Assembly (NCBI RefSeq): GCF_003865135.1 | Contig: NZ_BHZC01000001.1 | Location: forward strand, 7,564,001 to 7,628,000 | DNA length: 64,000 bases | Origin: Streptomyces chrestomyceticus JCM 4735 | Lineage (GTDB): Bacteria > Actinomycetota > Actinomycetes > Streptomycetales > Streptomycetaceae | Direction of reading: 5' to 3' | Shown: piece by piece, positions 36,496 through 45,044 of the stretch | Layout: every line of letters starts with the position of its first letter | Numbering within the stretch: the stretch's first letter is position 1 | The notes under the pieces: model-generated | Told to the model about the DNA's origin: nothing | Database searches by the model: none | What the model saw: the letters and a program-made list of their open reading frames with translations, nothing else | Position numbers and translations under genes: made by a program

Positions 36496-37095
36496 GTGCA
36501 GTTCACGGCCGGCCAGGACCTTCCGCACACCCGCACCCGCGCCCTGCACTGGCTCGCCACCGCCGCCGCCTTGGCAGCGGTGGTCGCGGCCGCGTCCTTC
36601 GTCCAGCCTCCCGACGCCACGGCCACGGCCACCACCGATGCCGCGTCCGGCGCCCGCGCGGCCGCCGCCCCGGCCCCCGACCCGCACGCCGCGTCCTATC
36701 CGGTGGACTGCGGCCCGAACCGCCTCGACGTGGTCGACAGCGCCAGCGGCGACCTCGACGGCGACGGCCGCCCCGAGACCGTCGCGGTGGTGCGCTGCCA
36801 CACCGAGACGGGCACCCCGCCCAGTGGCGTGTACGTCCTCACGGGCCCCGCGGCGGGCCAGGCGGGCAAGGGCGCCCCCAGGGTCGTCGCGACCCTTCTC
36901 GCGCCCGCACAGCAGCGCAGCGTGGACGGTTTCGCCGTACGCGACGGTGTGGTCGCCGCGACACTCCTGGGCTACTCCTCGACCGGCGTGCCGCGCTGCT
37001 GCCCGGACGTACGCGTGCCCGCCAAGTGGCAATGGAAAGGCGGGAAGTTCGTCCAGAGCGAACTCCCCGCCTCTTCCGACACCGAGGGTGTGTGA
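36496..37095 (+). CDS. Secreted or membrane-anchored protein of unknown function
   Basis: Protein of 199 residues. One hydrophobic segment near residues 18-38 (WLATAAALAAVVAAASFV) serves as signal peptide or anchor, followed by an Ala/Pro-rich linker. The outer part contains DLDGDGRPETVAVV, an FG-GAP/EF-like calcium-binding loop, and four cysteines (VDCGP, VVRCH, RCCPD) that may form disulfides. The GTG at 36496 has GGAG nine bases upstream. It converges on the ferredoxin gene. I do not recognise a characterised family. Confidence 0.75.
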   Translation: MQFTAGQDLPHTRTRALHWLATAAALAAVVAAASFVQPPDATATATTDAASGARAAAAPAPDPHAASYPVDCGPNRLDVVDSASGDLDGDGRPETVAVVRCHTETGTPPSGVYVLTGPAAGQAGKGAPRVVATLLAPAQQRSVDGFAVRDGVVAATLLGYSSTGVPRCCPDVRVPAKWQWKGGKFVQSELPASSDTEGV

Positions 37096-37110
37096 TCGGT
37101 CACACGGCGA

Positions 37111-37398
37111 CTACTCCGCGTCCGGGCCGTAGACCTCCACCTGGTCCGCAACGCGGCGTACGTGGATGCAGTCGCCAGGGCACTCCTTCGCGGAGTCCCG
37201 TACGTCATTGAGCAGCGGCAGGGGGACGGGCGTGGTGGCGCCCTTGTCCTGGAGCAGCTCGTCGTCGGCGCTTTTCACATAAGCCAGACCGTCGATGTCG
37301 AGTTCGAAGACCTCCGGCGCGTACTGCGCACAGATGCCGTCGCCGGTGCAGAGGTCCTGGTCGATCCAGACCTCCAGTGCTTCGTCCTGCGCCGTCAT
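37111..37398 (-). CDS. Ferredoxin ([3Fe-4S]/[4Fe-4S] type)
   Basis: Small electron carrier of 95 residues. Cluster ligands lie in DLCTGDGICAQYAPEVF and in ECPGDCI; only two cysteines stand in the first group (C-x5-C), the pattern of single-cluster 3Fe-4S actinobacterial ferredoxins that feed cytochromes P450 or other oxidases. The protein is acidic with a C-terminal extension after the second cysteine group. It is divergent from arc and convergent with the secreted protein gene. No P450 gene is nearby, so the partner is unknown. Confidence 0.9.
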   Translation of the reverse strand: MTAQDEALEVWIDQDLCTGDGICAQYAPEVFELDIDGLAYVKSADDELLQDKGATTPVPLPLLNDVRDSAKECPGDCIHVRRVADQVEVYGPDAE

Positions 37399-37573
37399 CT
37401 CGCCTGCCGTTCCTGCGTACGTGAATCAAATGGGGCCCACCCTGACGGGTGTTGACCGTCTCGACGATACAACCGGTCGCTTTCTGATGTTGTTGGGTGG
37501 GTATCCCCCTGAGGTGAGGACGTGCGCAAGGGTGAAGATCGGACACACCCCGACAGTCTTTTCGATCTAGGGG

Positions 37574-37601
37574 TTTCAACCTGCACCGGCCCAGGTAGGG
37601 T
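37574..37601 (+). promoter_or_regulatory. Probable promoter of arc
   Basis: TTTCAA (37574-37579) and TAGGGT (37596-37601) with a 16-base spacer, about 40 bases before the arc start. The fdx-arc gap (37399-37639) shows no gene. Confidence 0.5.
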
Positions 37602-37639
37602 CAGGAAGCGTCCAGCTCCCCTTGGAGGAGGTGAGGACC

Positions 37640-39406
37640 GTGGCAGCCCACGACGACGACATCAACCGCGGCATCCGGCCGGGGCGGGGGTCTGACGACC
37701 CTGCCGGCCAGGTTGCCTATCTTGAGCAGGAGATCGCCGTCCTGCGACGCAAGCTCGCCGACTCTCCGCGTCACACGAGGATTCTCGAAGAGCGGATCGT
37801 CGAGCTGCAGACCAACCTGGCCGGTGTTTCGGCACAGAACGAGCGACTCGCCAACACCTTGCGCGAGGCGCGCGACCAGATCGTGGCCCTCAAGGAAGAG
37901 GTCGACCGGCTGGCCCAGCCGCCGGCCGGCTTCGGCGTCTTCCTGCAGGCGAACGAGGACGGCACGGCCGACATCTTCACCGGAGGCCGAAAACTCCGGG
38001 TGAACGTCAGTCCCAGCGTCGACCTCGACGAGCTGCGGCGTGGCCAGGAGGTCATGCTGAACGAGGCGCTCAACGTGGTCGAGGCCATGGAGTACGAGAA
38101 CGCCGGGGACATCGTCACCCTCAAGGAGATCCTTGAGGACGGCGAGCGCGCCCTGGTCATCGGGCACACCGACGAGGAGCGGGTGGTGCGGCTCGCCGAG
38201 CCGCTGCTGGACATCAACATCCGCGCCGGTGACGCCCTGCTCCTGGAGCCCCGCTCCGGCTACGTCTACGAGGTCATTCCCAAGAGCGAGGTCGAGGAGC
38301 TCGTCCTCGAAGAGGTTCCGGACATCGACTACACGAAGATCGGCGGTCTGGGCGGCCAGATCGAACTGATCCGCGACGCGGTCGAGCTCCCGTACCTCTA
38401 CCCGGACCTGTTCAAGGAGCACGAACTGCGCCCGCCCAAGGGCGTACTGCTCTACGGACCGCCCGGCTGCGGCAAGACGCTCATCGCCAAGGCGGTCGCC
38501 AACTCGCTCGCCAAGAAGGTCGCCGAGGTGACCGGCCAGCCCGCGGGGAAGAGCTTCTTCCTCAACATCAAGGGCCCCGAGCTGCTGAACAAGTACGTCG
38601 GTGAGACGGAGCGGCACATCCGCCTCGTCTTCCAGCGGGCCCGGGAGAAGGCGAGCGAGGGTACCCCCGTCATCGTCTTCTTCGACGAGATGGACTCCCT
38701 CTTCCGCACCCGGGGGTCCGGGGTCAGCTCGGACGTGGAGAACACCATCGTCCCGCAGCTGCTCTCCGAGATCGACGGTGTGGAGGGCCTGGAGAACGTC
38801 ATCGTCATCGGCGCCTCCAACCGCGAGGACATGATCGACCCGGCGATCCTGCGCCCCGGCCGGCTGGACGTGAAGATCAAGATCGAGCGTCCGGACGCCG
38901 AGGCCGCCAAGGACATCTTCTCGAAGTACCTCACCGAGCGTCTGCCGCTGCACGCCGAGGACCTCGCCGAGCACGGCGACTCCCGCAAGGCCGCGGTCAG
39001 CGCGATGATCCAGTCGGTCGTCGAGCAGATGTACGCGGAATCCGAGGAGAACCGCTTCCTGGAGGTCACCTACGCCAACGGTGACAAGGAAGTCCTGTAC
39101 TTCAAGGACTTCAACTCCGGCGCAATGATCGAAAACATCGTCGGACGCGCCAAGAAGATGGCCATCAAGGCATTCCTCGAACACAACCAGAAGGGTCTTC
39201 GCGTCGCCCACCTGCTCCAGGCGTGCGTGGACGAGTTCAAGGAGAACGAGGACCTGCCCAACACCACCAACCCGGACGACTGGGCCCGAATCTCCGGCAA
39301 GAAGGGCGAGCGGATCGTTTACATCCGCACCCTGGTCACCGGCAAGCAGGGCGCGGACACCGGCCGCTCCATCGACACGGTGGCGAATACCGGCCAATAC
39401 CTGTAA
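37640..39406 (+). CDS. arc: Proteasomal AAA+ ATPase ARC/Mpa
   Basis: Hexameric ATPase of 588 residues that recognises Pup-tagged proteins, unfolds them and feeds the 20S core. An N-terminal coiled coil (residues about 20-90, [15 protein letters not shown] to [11 protein letters not shown]) binds Pup; OB-type interdomains follow; the AAA module has Walker A GPPGCGKT, Walker [13 protein letters not shown] and second region of homology RPGRLD. The C-terminus ends in QYL, the motif that docks into the proteasome alpha ring. Start set at GTG 37640, behind GGAGGAGGTGAGG; a TTG at 37622 would lie inside that ribosome site. First gene of the arc-dop-pup-prcBA cluster. Confidence 0.97.
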   Translation: MAAHDDDINRGIRPGRGSDDPAGQVAYLEQEIAVLRRKLADSPRHTRILEERIVELQTNLAGVSAQNERLANTLREARDQIVALKEEVDRLAQPPAGFGVFLQANEDGTADIFTGGRKLRVNVSPSVDLDELRRGQEVMLNEALNVVEAMEYENAGDIVTLKEILEDGERALVIGHTDEERVVRLAEPLLDINIRAGDALLLEPRSGYVYEVIPKSEVEELVLEEVPDIDYTKIGGLGGQIELIRDAVELPYLYPDLFKEHELRPPKGVLLYGPPGCGKTLIAKAVANSLAKKVAEVTGQPAGKSFFLNIKGPELLNKYVGETERHIRLVFQRAREKASEGTPVIVFFDEMDSLFRTRGSGVSSDVENTIVPQLLSEIDGVEGLENVIVIGASNREDMIDPAILRPGRLDVKIKIERPDAEAAKDIFSKYLTERLPLHAEDLAEHGDSRKAAVSAMIQSVVEQMYAESEENRFLEVTYANGDKEVLYFKDFNSGAMIENIVGRAKKMAIKAFLEHNQKGLRVAHLLQACVDEFKENEDLPNTTNPDDWARISGKKGERIVYIRTLVTGKQGADTGRSIDTVANTGQYL

Positions 39407-39682
39407 CACCGCCGACCGGCTGCGGATGTCCTGCACGGGGCGTCCGCAGCCGGACGCATTTCCGGGGCTCGGCGGGTGATCCCCGGAAGGCCGCGGCGGA
39501 GCAGGTGAAAACCGGACTGGAGCAATGACTGTAATGATCTCCCCAGCGCCGCAAAGGCGTTCTAGGCTCTTCGGTACCGCCGCGACACGCACTGCGGAAG
39601 CGGGGGCCGCACACGGACCGGAAGCGCAGCGGTACTTGAGCGCCGACCCCATCCGGGGGCGCCGCCGGGCAAGGAGGGCCGC

Positions 39683-41194
39683 ATGACCGTACGGCGAGTA
39701 ATGGGAATCGAGACGGAGTACGGGATCTCCGTCCCCGGCCACCCGAACGCCAATGCCATGCTCACCTCGTCCCAGGTCGTCAACGCGTACGCGGCGGCGA
39801 TGCACCGGGCGCGACGCGCCCGCTGGGACTTCGAGGAGGAGAACCCGCTGCGGGACGCCCGAGGCTTCGACCTCGCCCGCGAGAACGCCGACGCCAGCCA
39901 GCTCACCGACGAGGACATCGGGCTGGCCAATGTGATCCTCACCAACGGGGCACGCCTGTACGTCGACCACGCGCATCCGGAGTACAGCTCGCCGGAGGTC
40001 ACCAACCCGCGCGACGCGGTGCTCTGGGACAAGGCCGGGGAGCGCATCATGGCCGAGGCCGCCGAGCGCGCGGCCCAGGTCCCCGGCGCCCAGCCCATCC
40101 ACCTCTACAAGAACAACACCGACAACAAGGGCGCCTCCTACGGCACGCACGAGAACTACCTGATGAAGCGGGAGACCCCGTTCTCGGACATCGTGCGGCA
40201 CCTGACGCCCTTCTTCGTCTCCCGCCAGGTCTTCGCCGGCGCTGGCCGGGTCGGCATCGGCCAGGACGGCCACGAGCACGGCTTCCAGATCAGCCAGCGG
40301 GCCGACTACTTCGAGGTCGAGGTCGGCCTGGAGACCACCCTCAAGCGGCCCATCATCAACACCCGCGACGAGCCGCACTCCGACGCGGAGAAGTACCGCC
40401 GGCTGCACGTGATCATCGGGGACGCGAACCTCTCCGAAATCTCCACCTACCTCAAGCTGGGCACCACGGCGCTGGTCCTGTCCATGATCGAGGACGGTTT
40501 CATCGCCGTCGACCTCGCCGTCGACCAGCCCGTCCGCGCCCTCCACCAGGTCTCCCACGACCCGACGCTGCGCCACCTGATCACTCTGCGCAGCGGCCGG
40601 ACCCTGACCGCCGTACAACTCCAGATGGAGTACTTCGAGCTGGCGCGCAAGTACGTGGAGGACCGGCTCGGCGCGGACGCCGACGAGCAGACCAAGGACG
40701 TCCTGGCCCGCTGGGAGGACGTGCTGGGGCGCCTGGAGCACGACCCGATGAGCCTGTCCGGCGAGCTGGACTGGGTGGCCAAGCGGGAGTTGATGGAGGG
40801 CTACCGGCGCCGGGACGGCGTGGAGTGGGACGCGGCCCGCCTCCACCTCGTCGACCTCCAGTACGCCGACGTACGGGCCGACAAGGGCCTCTACAACCGT
40901 CTCGCGGCCCGCGGCAAGATGAAGCGCCTGCTGACCGACGCGGAGGTCGCGCGGGCCGCCCAGGCGCCACCGGAGGACACCCGGGCGTACTTCCGCGGCC
41001 GGTGCCTGGAGCAGTACGCGGACGACGTGGCGGCCGCCTCCTGGGACTCGGTGATCTTCGATCTGCCGGGCCGTGACTCTCTGCAACGGGTGCCGACGCT
41101 GGAACCGCTGCGCGGCACCCGCAACCACGTGAAGGAGCTGCTCGACCGGTGCCGTACGGCCGAGGACCTGGTGCGGGTCCTGTCCGGAGGGTGA
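39683..41194 (+). CDS. dop: Deamidase of Pup / depupylase
   Basis: Carboxylate-amine ligase fold protein of 503 residues. Dop converts the C-terminal glutamine of Pup to glutamate and removes Pup from targets. The start [20 protein letters not shown], the [17 protein letters not shown] metal motif and the [19 protein letters not shown] segment are typical; the insertion near residue 45-75 ([16 protein letters not shown]), the Dop-loop, separates it from PafA. AAGGAGG precedes the ATG. The Pup gene downstream encodes a GGQ ending, which requires this deamidase. The 276 bases before it hold no gene. Confidence 0.96.
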   Translation: MTVRRVMGIETEYGISVPGHPNANAMLTSSQVVNAYAAAMHRARRARWDFEEENPLRDARGFDLARENADASQLTDEDIGLANVILTNGARLYVDHAHPEYSSPEVTNPRDAVLWDKAGERIMAEAAERAAQVPGAQPIHLYKNNTDNKGASYGTHENYLMKRETPFSDIVRHLTPFFVSRQVFAGAGRVGIGQDGHEHGFQISQRADYFEVEVGLETTLKRPIINTRDEPHSDAEKYRRLHVIIGDANLSEISTYLKLGTTALVLSMIEDGFIAVDLAVDQPVRALHQVSHDPTLRHLITLRSGRTLTAVQLQMEYFELARKYVEDRLGADADEQTKDVLARWEDVLGRLEHDPMSLSGELDWVAKRELMEGYRRRDGVEWDAARLHLVDLQYADVRADKGLYNRLAARGKMKRLLTDAEVARAAQAPPEDTRAYFRGRCLEQYADDVAAASWDSVIFDLPGRDSLQRVPTLEPLRGTRNHVKELLDRCRTAEDLVRVLSGG

Positions 41195-41301
41195 CGGCGG
41201 ACCCGATCGGGCTCCCGATCCGGGGCTAAAGGCCCCCCGTCCGGGAATCATCGGGGTGACTCCCGGACGTTGTACGAAGACGACCGAGAACAGGGCCGAT
41301 G

Positions 41302-41325
41302 TCAGACCTTGCTTGTAGGGTCTGA
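41302..41325. promoter_or_regulatory. Inverted repeat and -10 box in the pup promoter region
   Basis: TCAGACC and GGTCTGA form a perfect seven-base inverted repeat with a ten-base spacer. The spacer and right arm include TAGGGT (41316-41321), a likely -10 box about 50 bases before pup, so a protein bound here would cover the promoter. Confidence 0.45.
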
Positions 41326-41371
41326 TCTTGACAGTCACATCGAGCGGGGCGAACCGAGCGGGGTGAGGGAC

Positions 41372-41590
41372 ATGGCGACCAAGGACACCGGCGGCGGGCA
41401 GCAGAAGGCGACGCGTTCGACCGAGGAGGTCGAGGAGCAGTCGCAGGACGCGCAGGCCGCGGACGATCTCAAGGAGCGGCAGGAGAAGCTGTCGGACGAC
41501 GTCGACTCCGTGCTGGACGAGATCGACGACGTGCTCGAAGAGAACGCCGAGGATTTCGTGCGGTCGTTCGTGCAAAAGGGCGGACAGTAA
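41372..41590 (+). CDS. pup: Prokaryotic ubiquitin-like protein Pup
   Basis: Small disordered protein of 72 residues that is ligated to lysines of target proteins by PafA. It is rich in Glu, Asp and Gln, has the helical ARC-binding part LKERQEKLSDDVDSVLDEI and the conserved end NAEDFVRSFVQKGGQ. The terminal Gln (not Glu) means Dop must deamidate it first. Start ATG 41372 with GGGGTGAGGG upstream gives the usual MATKDTGGG N-terminus. Confidence 0.97.
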   Translation: MATKDTGGGQQKATRSTEEVEEQSQDAQAADDLKERQEKLSDDVDSVLDEIDDVLEENAEDFVRSFVQKGGQ

Positions 41591-41883
41591 CGGATCGCCG
41601 GGTTCCGTCGGCGGCCGGCACCCCGGATGTCCGGGCGCGGCGGGCCACGGTCCGCGCACACCGCGCGGGCCGTGCGCACGCACCGGCATGACGGGCCCCG
41701 GCACCGGCTCCGGGGCGCGCGGCCGCGCAGGCTGCCGCGCGCTCCCGGGTTTGCCGGTACCAGCGCGTACGGGTTCGCCGGTACGAGCGCGTACGCACCA
41801 GCCGTCCCGGTATCGGCGCGCGGCCACGGAGGCCGGAACGCGAAAGGCCGCCGCTGCCGTCGTCCGGCCCGGTCCGGTCCCGC
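41591..41883. other. Pup-prcB spacer, first part, without an intact gene
   Basis: About 290 bases with no credible start-to-stop gene. One plus-strand frame is open from 41692 to the endonuclease VII remnant but has no start codon before 41884. It contains the 24-base tandem repeat at 41747-41794. Confidence 0.5.
41747..41794. repeat. Two tandem copies of a 24-base unit
   Basis: Units at 41747-41770 and 41771-41794 begin GGGTTYGCCGGTAC and differ at two positions. They lie in non-coding or decayed sequence between pup and prcB. Confidence 0.75.
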
Positions 41884-42036
41884 GTGCATGTGGATCATGA
41901 CCGCAGGACAGGTAAGGTCCGGGACGTACTGTGCTTCAGCTGCAACGCAGCGCTGGGCCAATTCAAGGATCGGCCGGACGTCTTGGGGCGGCGGCCGAAT
42001 ATCCGGAAGGAAACGTGTGGAAGCCAACACTCGTAA
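41884..42036 (+). pseudogene. C-terminal remnant of an endonuclease VII-like gene
   Basis: The frame reads [20 protein letters not shown] then [15 protein letters not shown], matching the C-terminal half of recombination endonuclease VII-type HNH proteins: the HVDHD metal motif and the second zinc pair CFSCN. The first CxxC pair and the N-terminal domain are absent; upstream sequence in this frame is unrelated arginine-rich translation without a start codon. The frame ends with TAA inside the beginning of prcB. I recall small endonuclease VII-domain genes next to prcB in some Streptomyces, which fits decay in place. A product from the GTG at 41884 would be only 50 residues. Confidence 0.6.
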
Positions 42037-42862
42037 CGCCGGGCATCTACCTGCTGCCTTCCTGACGCCCGGCTCCTCGTCGTTCATGGACTTCCTCGGG
42101 GAGCACGCGCCGGAACTGCTGCCGGGCCGGCGTCCGCCGCTGCCCGTGCAGGGGACCATCGAGGCGCCGCACGGCACCACGATCGTCGCGGCGTCCTTCC
42201 CCGGCGGGGTGGTGCTCGCCGGTGACCGCCGCGCGACGATGGGCAACGTCATCGCGCAGCGCGACATCGAGAAGGTCTTCCCGGCCGACGAGTACTCGGC
42301 CGTCGGCATCGCCGGCACGGCCGGTCTCGCGGTCGAGATGGTCAAGCTCTTCCAGTTGGAGCTGGAGCACTTCGAGAAGGTCGAGGGCGCCCAACTCTCC
42401 CTGGAGGGCAAGGCGAACCGCCTCTCGACGATGATCCGCAGCAACCTCGGCATGGCCATGCAGGGCCTGGCCGTGGTGCCGCTGTTCGCCGGCTGGGACG
42501 TGGACCGCGAGAAGGGCCGCATCTTCTCGTACGACGTGACCGGCGGGCGCTCGGAGGAGCACGGCTTCGCCTCGACGGGCTCCGGCTCGGTCTTCGCGCG
42601 CGGCGCCCTCAAGAAGCTCTACCGCGAAGACCTCACGGAGAACCAGGCCGCCACGGCCGTGGTCCAGGCGCTGTACGACGCCGCGGACGACGACTCGGCG
42701 ACCGGCGGCCCGGACATGGCCCGCCGGATCTACCCGATCGTCACGGTGATCACCGACGAGGGCTTCAAGCGGTACACCGAGGCGGAGGTGTCGGAGATCT
42801 CCCGCGCCATCCACGAGCAGCGGCTCGACCAGCCCGACGGCCCGCGTGCCGCGCTGCTCTGA
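42017..42862 (+). CDS. prcB: 20S proteasome beta subunit
   Basis: Catalytic subunit of 281 residues. An N-terminal propeptide of 53 residues ends at APHG; processing exposes Thr54 in [11 protein letters not shown] as nucleophile. The catalytic lysine lies in DIEKVF and the aspartate in [13 protein letters not shown] 42017 follows GGAAGG at a suitable distance. It stands just upstream of prcA, and both form the alpha7-beta7-beta7-alpha7 barrel that degrades pupylated proteins delivered by ARC. Its first bases overlap the endonuclease VII remnant. Confidence 0.97.
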   Translation: MEANTRNAGHLPAAFLTPGSSSFMDFLGEHAPELLPGRRPPLPVQGTIEAPHGTTIVAASFPGGVVLAGDRRATMGNVIAQRDIEKVFPADEYSAVGIAGTAGLAVEMVKLFQLELEHFEKVEGAQLSLEGKANRLSTMIRSNLGMAMQGLAVVPLFAGWDVDREKGRIFSYDVTGGRSEEHGFASTGSGSVFARGALKKLYREDLTENQAATAVVQALYDAADDDSATGGPDMARRIYPIVTVITDEGFKRYTEAEVSEISRAIHEQRLDQPDGPRAALL

Positions 42863-42925
42863 GGACGGGAGACCGCCATGCACGCGCCACTGAGAGAGTC
42901 ATTGACAGAAAGGGACGGATAGCCG

Positions 42926-43711
42926 GTGTCGACGCCGTTCTATGTCTCACCCCAGCAGGCCATGGCCGACCGGGCGGAGTACGCCCGCAAGGGCATCGCG
43001 CGCGGCCGCAGCGTCGTGGTGCTGCAGTACACCGACGGCGTGGTCTTCGTCGCCGAGAACCCGTCCCGGGCCCTGCACAAGGTCAGCGAGATCTACGACC
43101 GCATCGCCTTCGCGGCGGTCGGCAAGTACAACGAGTTCGAGAACCTGCGCATCGGCGGCGTGCGCTACGCCGACCTGCGCGGCTATACCTACGACCGCGC
43201 GGACGTGACCGCGCGCGGCCTTGCCAATGTCTACGCCCAGACCCTCGGCTCGATCTTCTCCAGCGCCGCCGAGAAGCCCTACGAGGTGGAGCTGATCGTC
43301 GCGGAGGTGGGCAACGCCCCCGAGGACGACCAGATCTACCGGTTGCCGCACGACGGCTCGATCGTGGACGAGCACGGTTCGGTCGCGGTCGGTGGCAACG
43401 CCGATCAGATCAGCAGCTACCTCGATCAGCGGCACCGCGACGGCATGACGCTGGGCGAGGCGCTGAAGCTGGCCGTCGAGTCGCTCTCCCGCGACAACAA
43501 CGGCGGTGAACGCACGCTCTCCGCCGACCAGTTGGAGGTCGCGACCCTGGACCGTACGCGTCCGCAGCAGCGGAAGTTCAAGCGGATCCTGGGCCGTCAG
43601 CTCTCCCGGCTGCTGGAGGAGAACGGCGCCGCGGCCTCCGAGGGCGCCGCGGACGACGCTGCGGACTCCGAGGGCACGTCCGGCTCCGAAGGCGGTTCCG
43701 GCACGTCGTGA
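42926..43711 (+). CDS. prcA: 20S proteasome alpha subunit
   Basis: Outer-ring subunit of 261 residues forming the gate of the core particle. It has [20 protein letters not shown] at the N-terminus, the conserved [20 protein letters not shown] strand pair and a C-terminal acidic Ser/Gly-rich tail that is typical of streptomycete alpha subunits. No nucleophile is expected or seen. GTG at 42926, 63 bases after prcB, with AGGGACGGA upstream. Two hairpins follow the stop. Confidence 0.97.
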   Translation: MSTPFYVSPQQAMADRAEYARKGIARGRSVVVLQYTDGVVFVAENPSRALHKVSEIYDRIAFAAVGKYNEFENLRIGGVRYADLRGYTYDRADVTARGLANVYAQTLGSIFSSAAEKPYEVELIVAEVGNAPEDDQIYRLPHDGSIVDEHGSVAVGGNADQISSYLDQRHRDGMTLGEALKLAVESLSRDNNGGERTLSADQLEVATLDRTRPQQRKFKRILGRQLSRLLEENGAAASEGAADDAADSEGTSGSEGGSGTS

Positions 43712-43751
43712 CGCGACGCGGGCGGCGTACGGCGGGACCGTAGGCCGCCGC

Positions 43752-43777
43752 GGTACGGACGCGCCGCCGTCCGTACC
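43752..43777. terminator. First hairpin after prcA
   Basis: GGTACGGAC pairs perfectly with GTCCGTACC over an eight-base loop, 40 bases after the prcA stop. Confidence 0.5.
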
Positions 43778-43791
43778 GTACGGGCCTGTAC

Positions 43792-43823
43792 GCGCCCCGG
43801 TGGGTAGGCACCCGCCGGGGCGC
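43792..43823. terminator. Second hairpin between prcA and the LacI-type gene
   Basis: Outer stem GCGCCCCGG/CCGGGGCGC with inner GGGT/ACCC; placed between convergent genes and probably bidirectional. Confidence 0.65.
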
Positions 43824-43864
43824 GCCGCGTTCCGGGGCCGCCGCGGCCGCCCCGCTCGCGTCCC

Positions 43865-44923
43865 CTACGGCGGCGGCGCCGTCGAGCCGCGCACCAGCAG
43901 CTCGACGGGCAGCGTCACGGGCTCCGGCGTGCCGCCGTCCAGGGCGGTCATCAGGGCGCGCATCCCGGCGGCCCCGACCTCCTCGGCGGGCAGCCCCACG
44001 GTCGTCAGTTCCGGCTCCACGGCCCTGGCCAGCGCCAGGTCGTCGATGCCGGTGACGGAGACGTCCTCCGGCACCCGCAGGCCCAGCCGGCGGGCCGCCT
44101 TGCAGGCGCCGGCCGCCAGCAGGTCGTCGTCGCACAGCAGGGCGGTGGGGCGGGGGCCCGGCCGGGTCAGGGCCGCGTGGGCCGCGTGCAGACCGGCTTC
44201 CACGCTGAGCGCGGCGGGCTCGCTGCGTACGTCCGCGTCCGGGACGCCGCGCAGCGCCTCCGCGAAGGCTGCGGACCGTACGTGGAAGGTCCAGGAGTCG
44301 ATGGCGGCGGAGAGGTGGGTGATGCGGCGGTGGCCGAGGGCGAGCAGATGCGCGGTGAGCCGCCGGACGCCGTCGGCGATGTCGGGGTTGACGGTCGCGG
44401 TGGCCTGGGCGTCGTCCGGGTCGCTGTCCAGCATGACCAGCGGCAGCTCCTCGCCGCGCATGGCGGTCAGGGCGTCGGTGGCCATGGAGGAGGCGATGAC
44501 GCCGTCGAGCGCCGCGCGCGCCGAGGCGAAGGGGTCGCGGGCCGGGCCGATCCCCTCGGGGGAGGGGTACAGGACGACGCCGAAGCCGTGGTCGGCGGCG
44601 GCGCGGGCCGCGCCGGTGTAGACGCGGGCGAAGTATTCGCTGGTCAAGGCGGGGACGACGAGCAGGGCGGTGCGGGTGCGGCCCATCCGCAGGTTGCGTG
44701 CGGCGAGGTTGGGGCGGTAGCCGAGGTCGCGCGCGGCGGCGCGTACCGCGTCGGCTTTGTGGGGTGAGACACGGCCGCGCCACTTGCCGCCCAGCACGAG
44801 GGAGACGGCGGCCTGCGAGACACCGGCGGCGCGGGCGACGTCGCGGCTGGTGACACGGGGTGCGGCGGTGGTGCCGGGCCGCGCCGCCGCCGGGTGCTCG
44901 TGGGTGGTCTCGTGGGCGGTCAC
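43865..44923 (-). CDS. LacI-family transcriptional regulator
   Basis: Regulator of 352 residues: helix-turn-helix SRDVARAAGVSQAAVSLVLG near residues 30-50, hinge region, then a periplasmic-binding-like ligand domain (LLVVPALTSEYFARVYTGA, VTGIDDLALARAVEPELTTV). Such proteins usually bind a sugar or small metabolite. The GTG at 44923 has GAGGAG upstream; longer frames reach into the divergent MFS promoter. It is divergent from an MFS transporter gene, and two palindromic sites in the 121-base gap suggest it controls that gene and itself. Confidence 0.9.
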   Translation of the reverse strand: MTAHETTHEHPAAARPGTTAAPRVTSRDVARAAGVSQAAVSLVLGGKWRGRVSPHKADAVRAAARDLGYRPNLAARNLRMGRTRTALLVVPALTSEYFARVYTGAARAAADHGFGVVLYPSPEGIGPARDPFASARAALDGVIASSMATDALTAMRGEELPLVMLDSDPDDAQATATVNPDIADGVRRLTAHLLALGHRRITHLSAAIDSWTFHVRSAAFAEALRGVPDADVRSEPAALSVEAGLHAAHAALTRPGPRPTALLCDDDLLAAGACKAARRLGLRVPEDVSVTGIDDLALARAVEPELTTVGLPAEEVGAAGMRALMTALDGGTPEPVTLPVELLVRGSTAPPP

Positions 44924-44978
44924 CGGGGCCGGGCTCCTCGCGTCGTACGTCGCGGTATGGACCCGCGGGTTGTGCCCA

Positions 44979-44992
44979 TGGTACGTATGACG
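44979..44992. promoter_or_regulatory. Predicted LacI-family operator 1
   Basis: TGGTACGTATGACG, pseudo-palindromic around CGTA. On the opposite strand the neighbour at 44998 reads TGTTACGTATAACG, identical at 12 of 14 bases. Confidence 0.55.
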
Positions 44993-44997
44993 CCGCA

Positions 44998-45011
44998 CGT
45001 TATACGTAACA
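44998..45011. promoter_or_regulatory. Predicted LacI-family operator 2
   Basis: CGTTATACGTAACA, inverted copy of the site at 44979; the centres are 19 bases apart. It is 34 bases before the MFS start. Confidence 0.55.
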
Positions 45012-45044
45012 CTTCCTGGCCGGGCCGGGGGAGAAGAGGCGGGC

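Noticed and set aside
41328..41333. TTGACA as -35 box of pup
   Set aside because: No -10 box follows at 16-18 bases; the TAGGGT upstream fits better.
37601..41827. Long antisense open frame across arc, dop and pup
   Set aside because: Same cause: it lies opposite well-identified genes and spans intergenic regions without any ribosome site or known domain.
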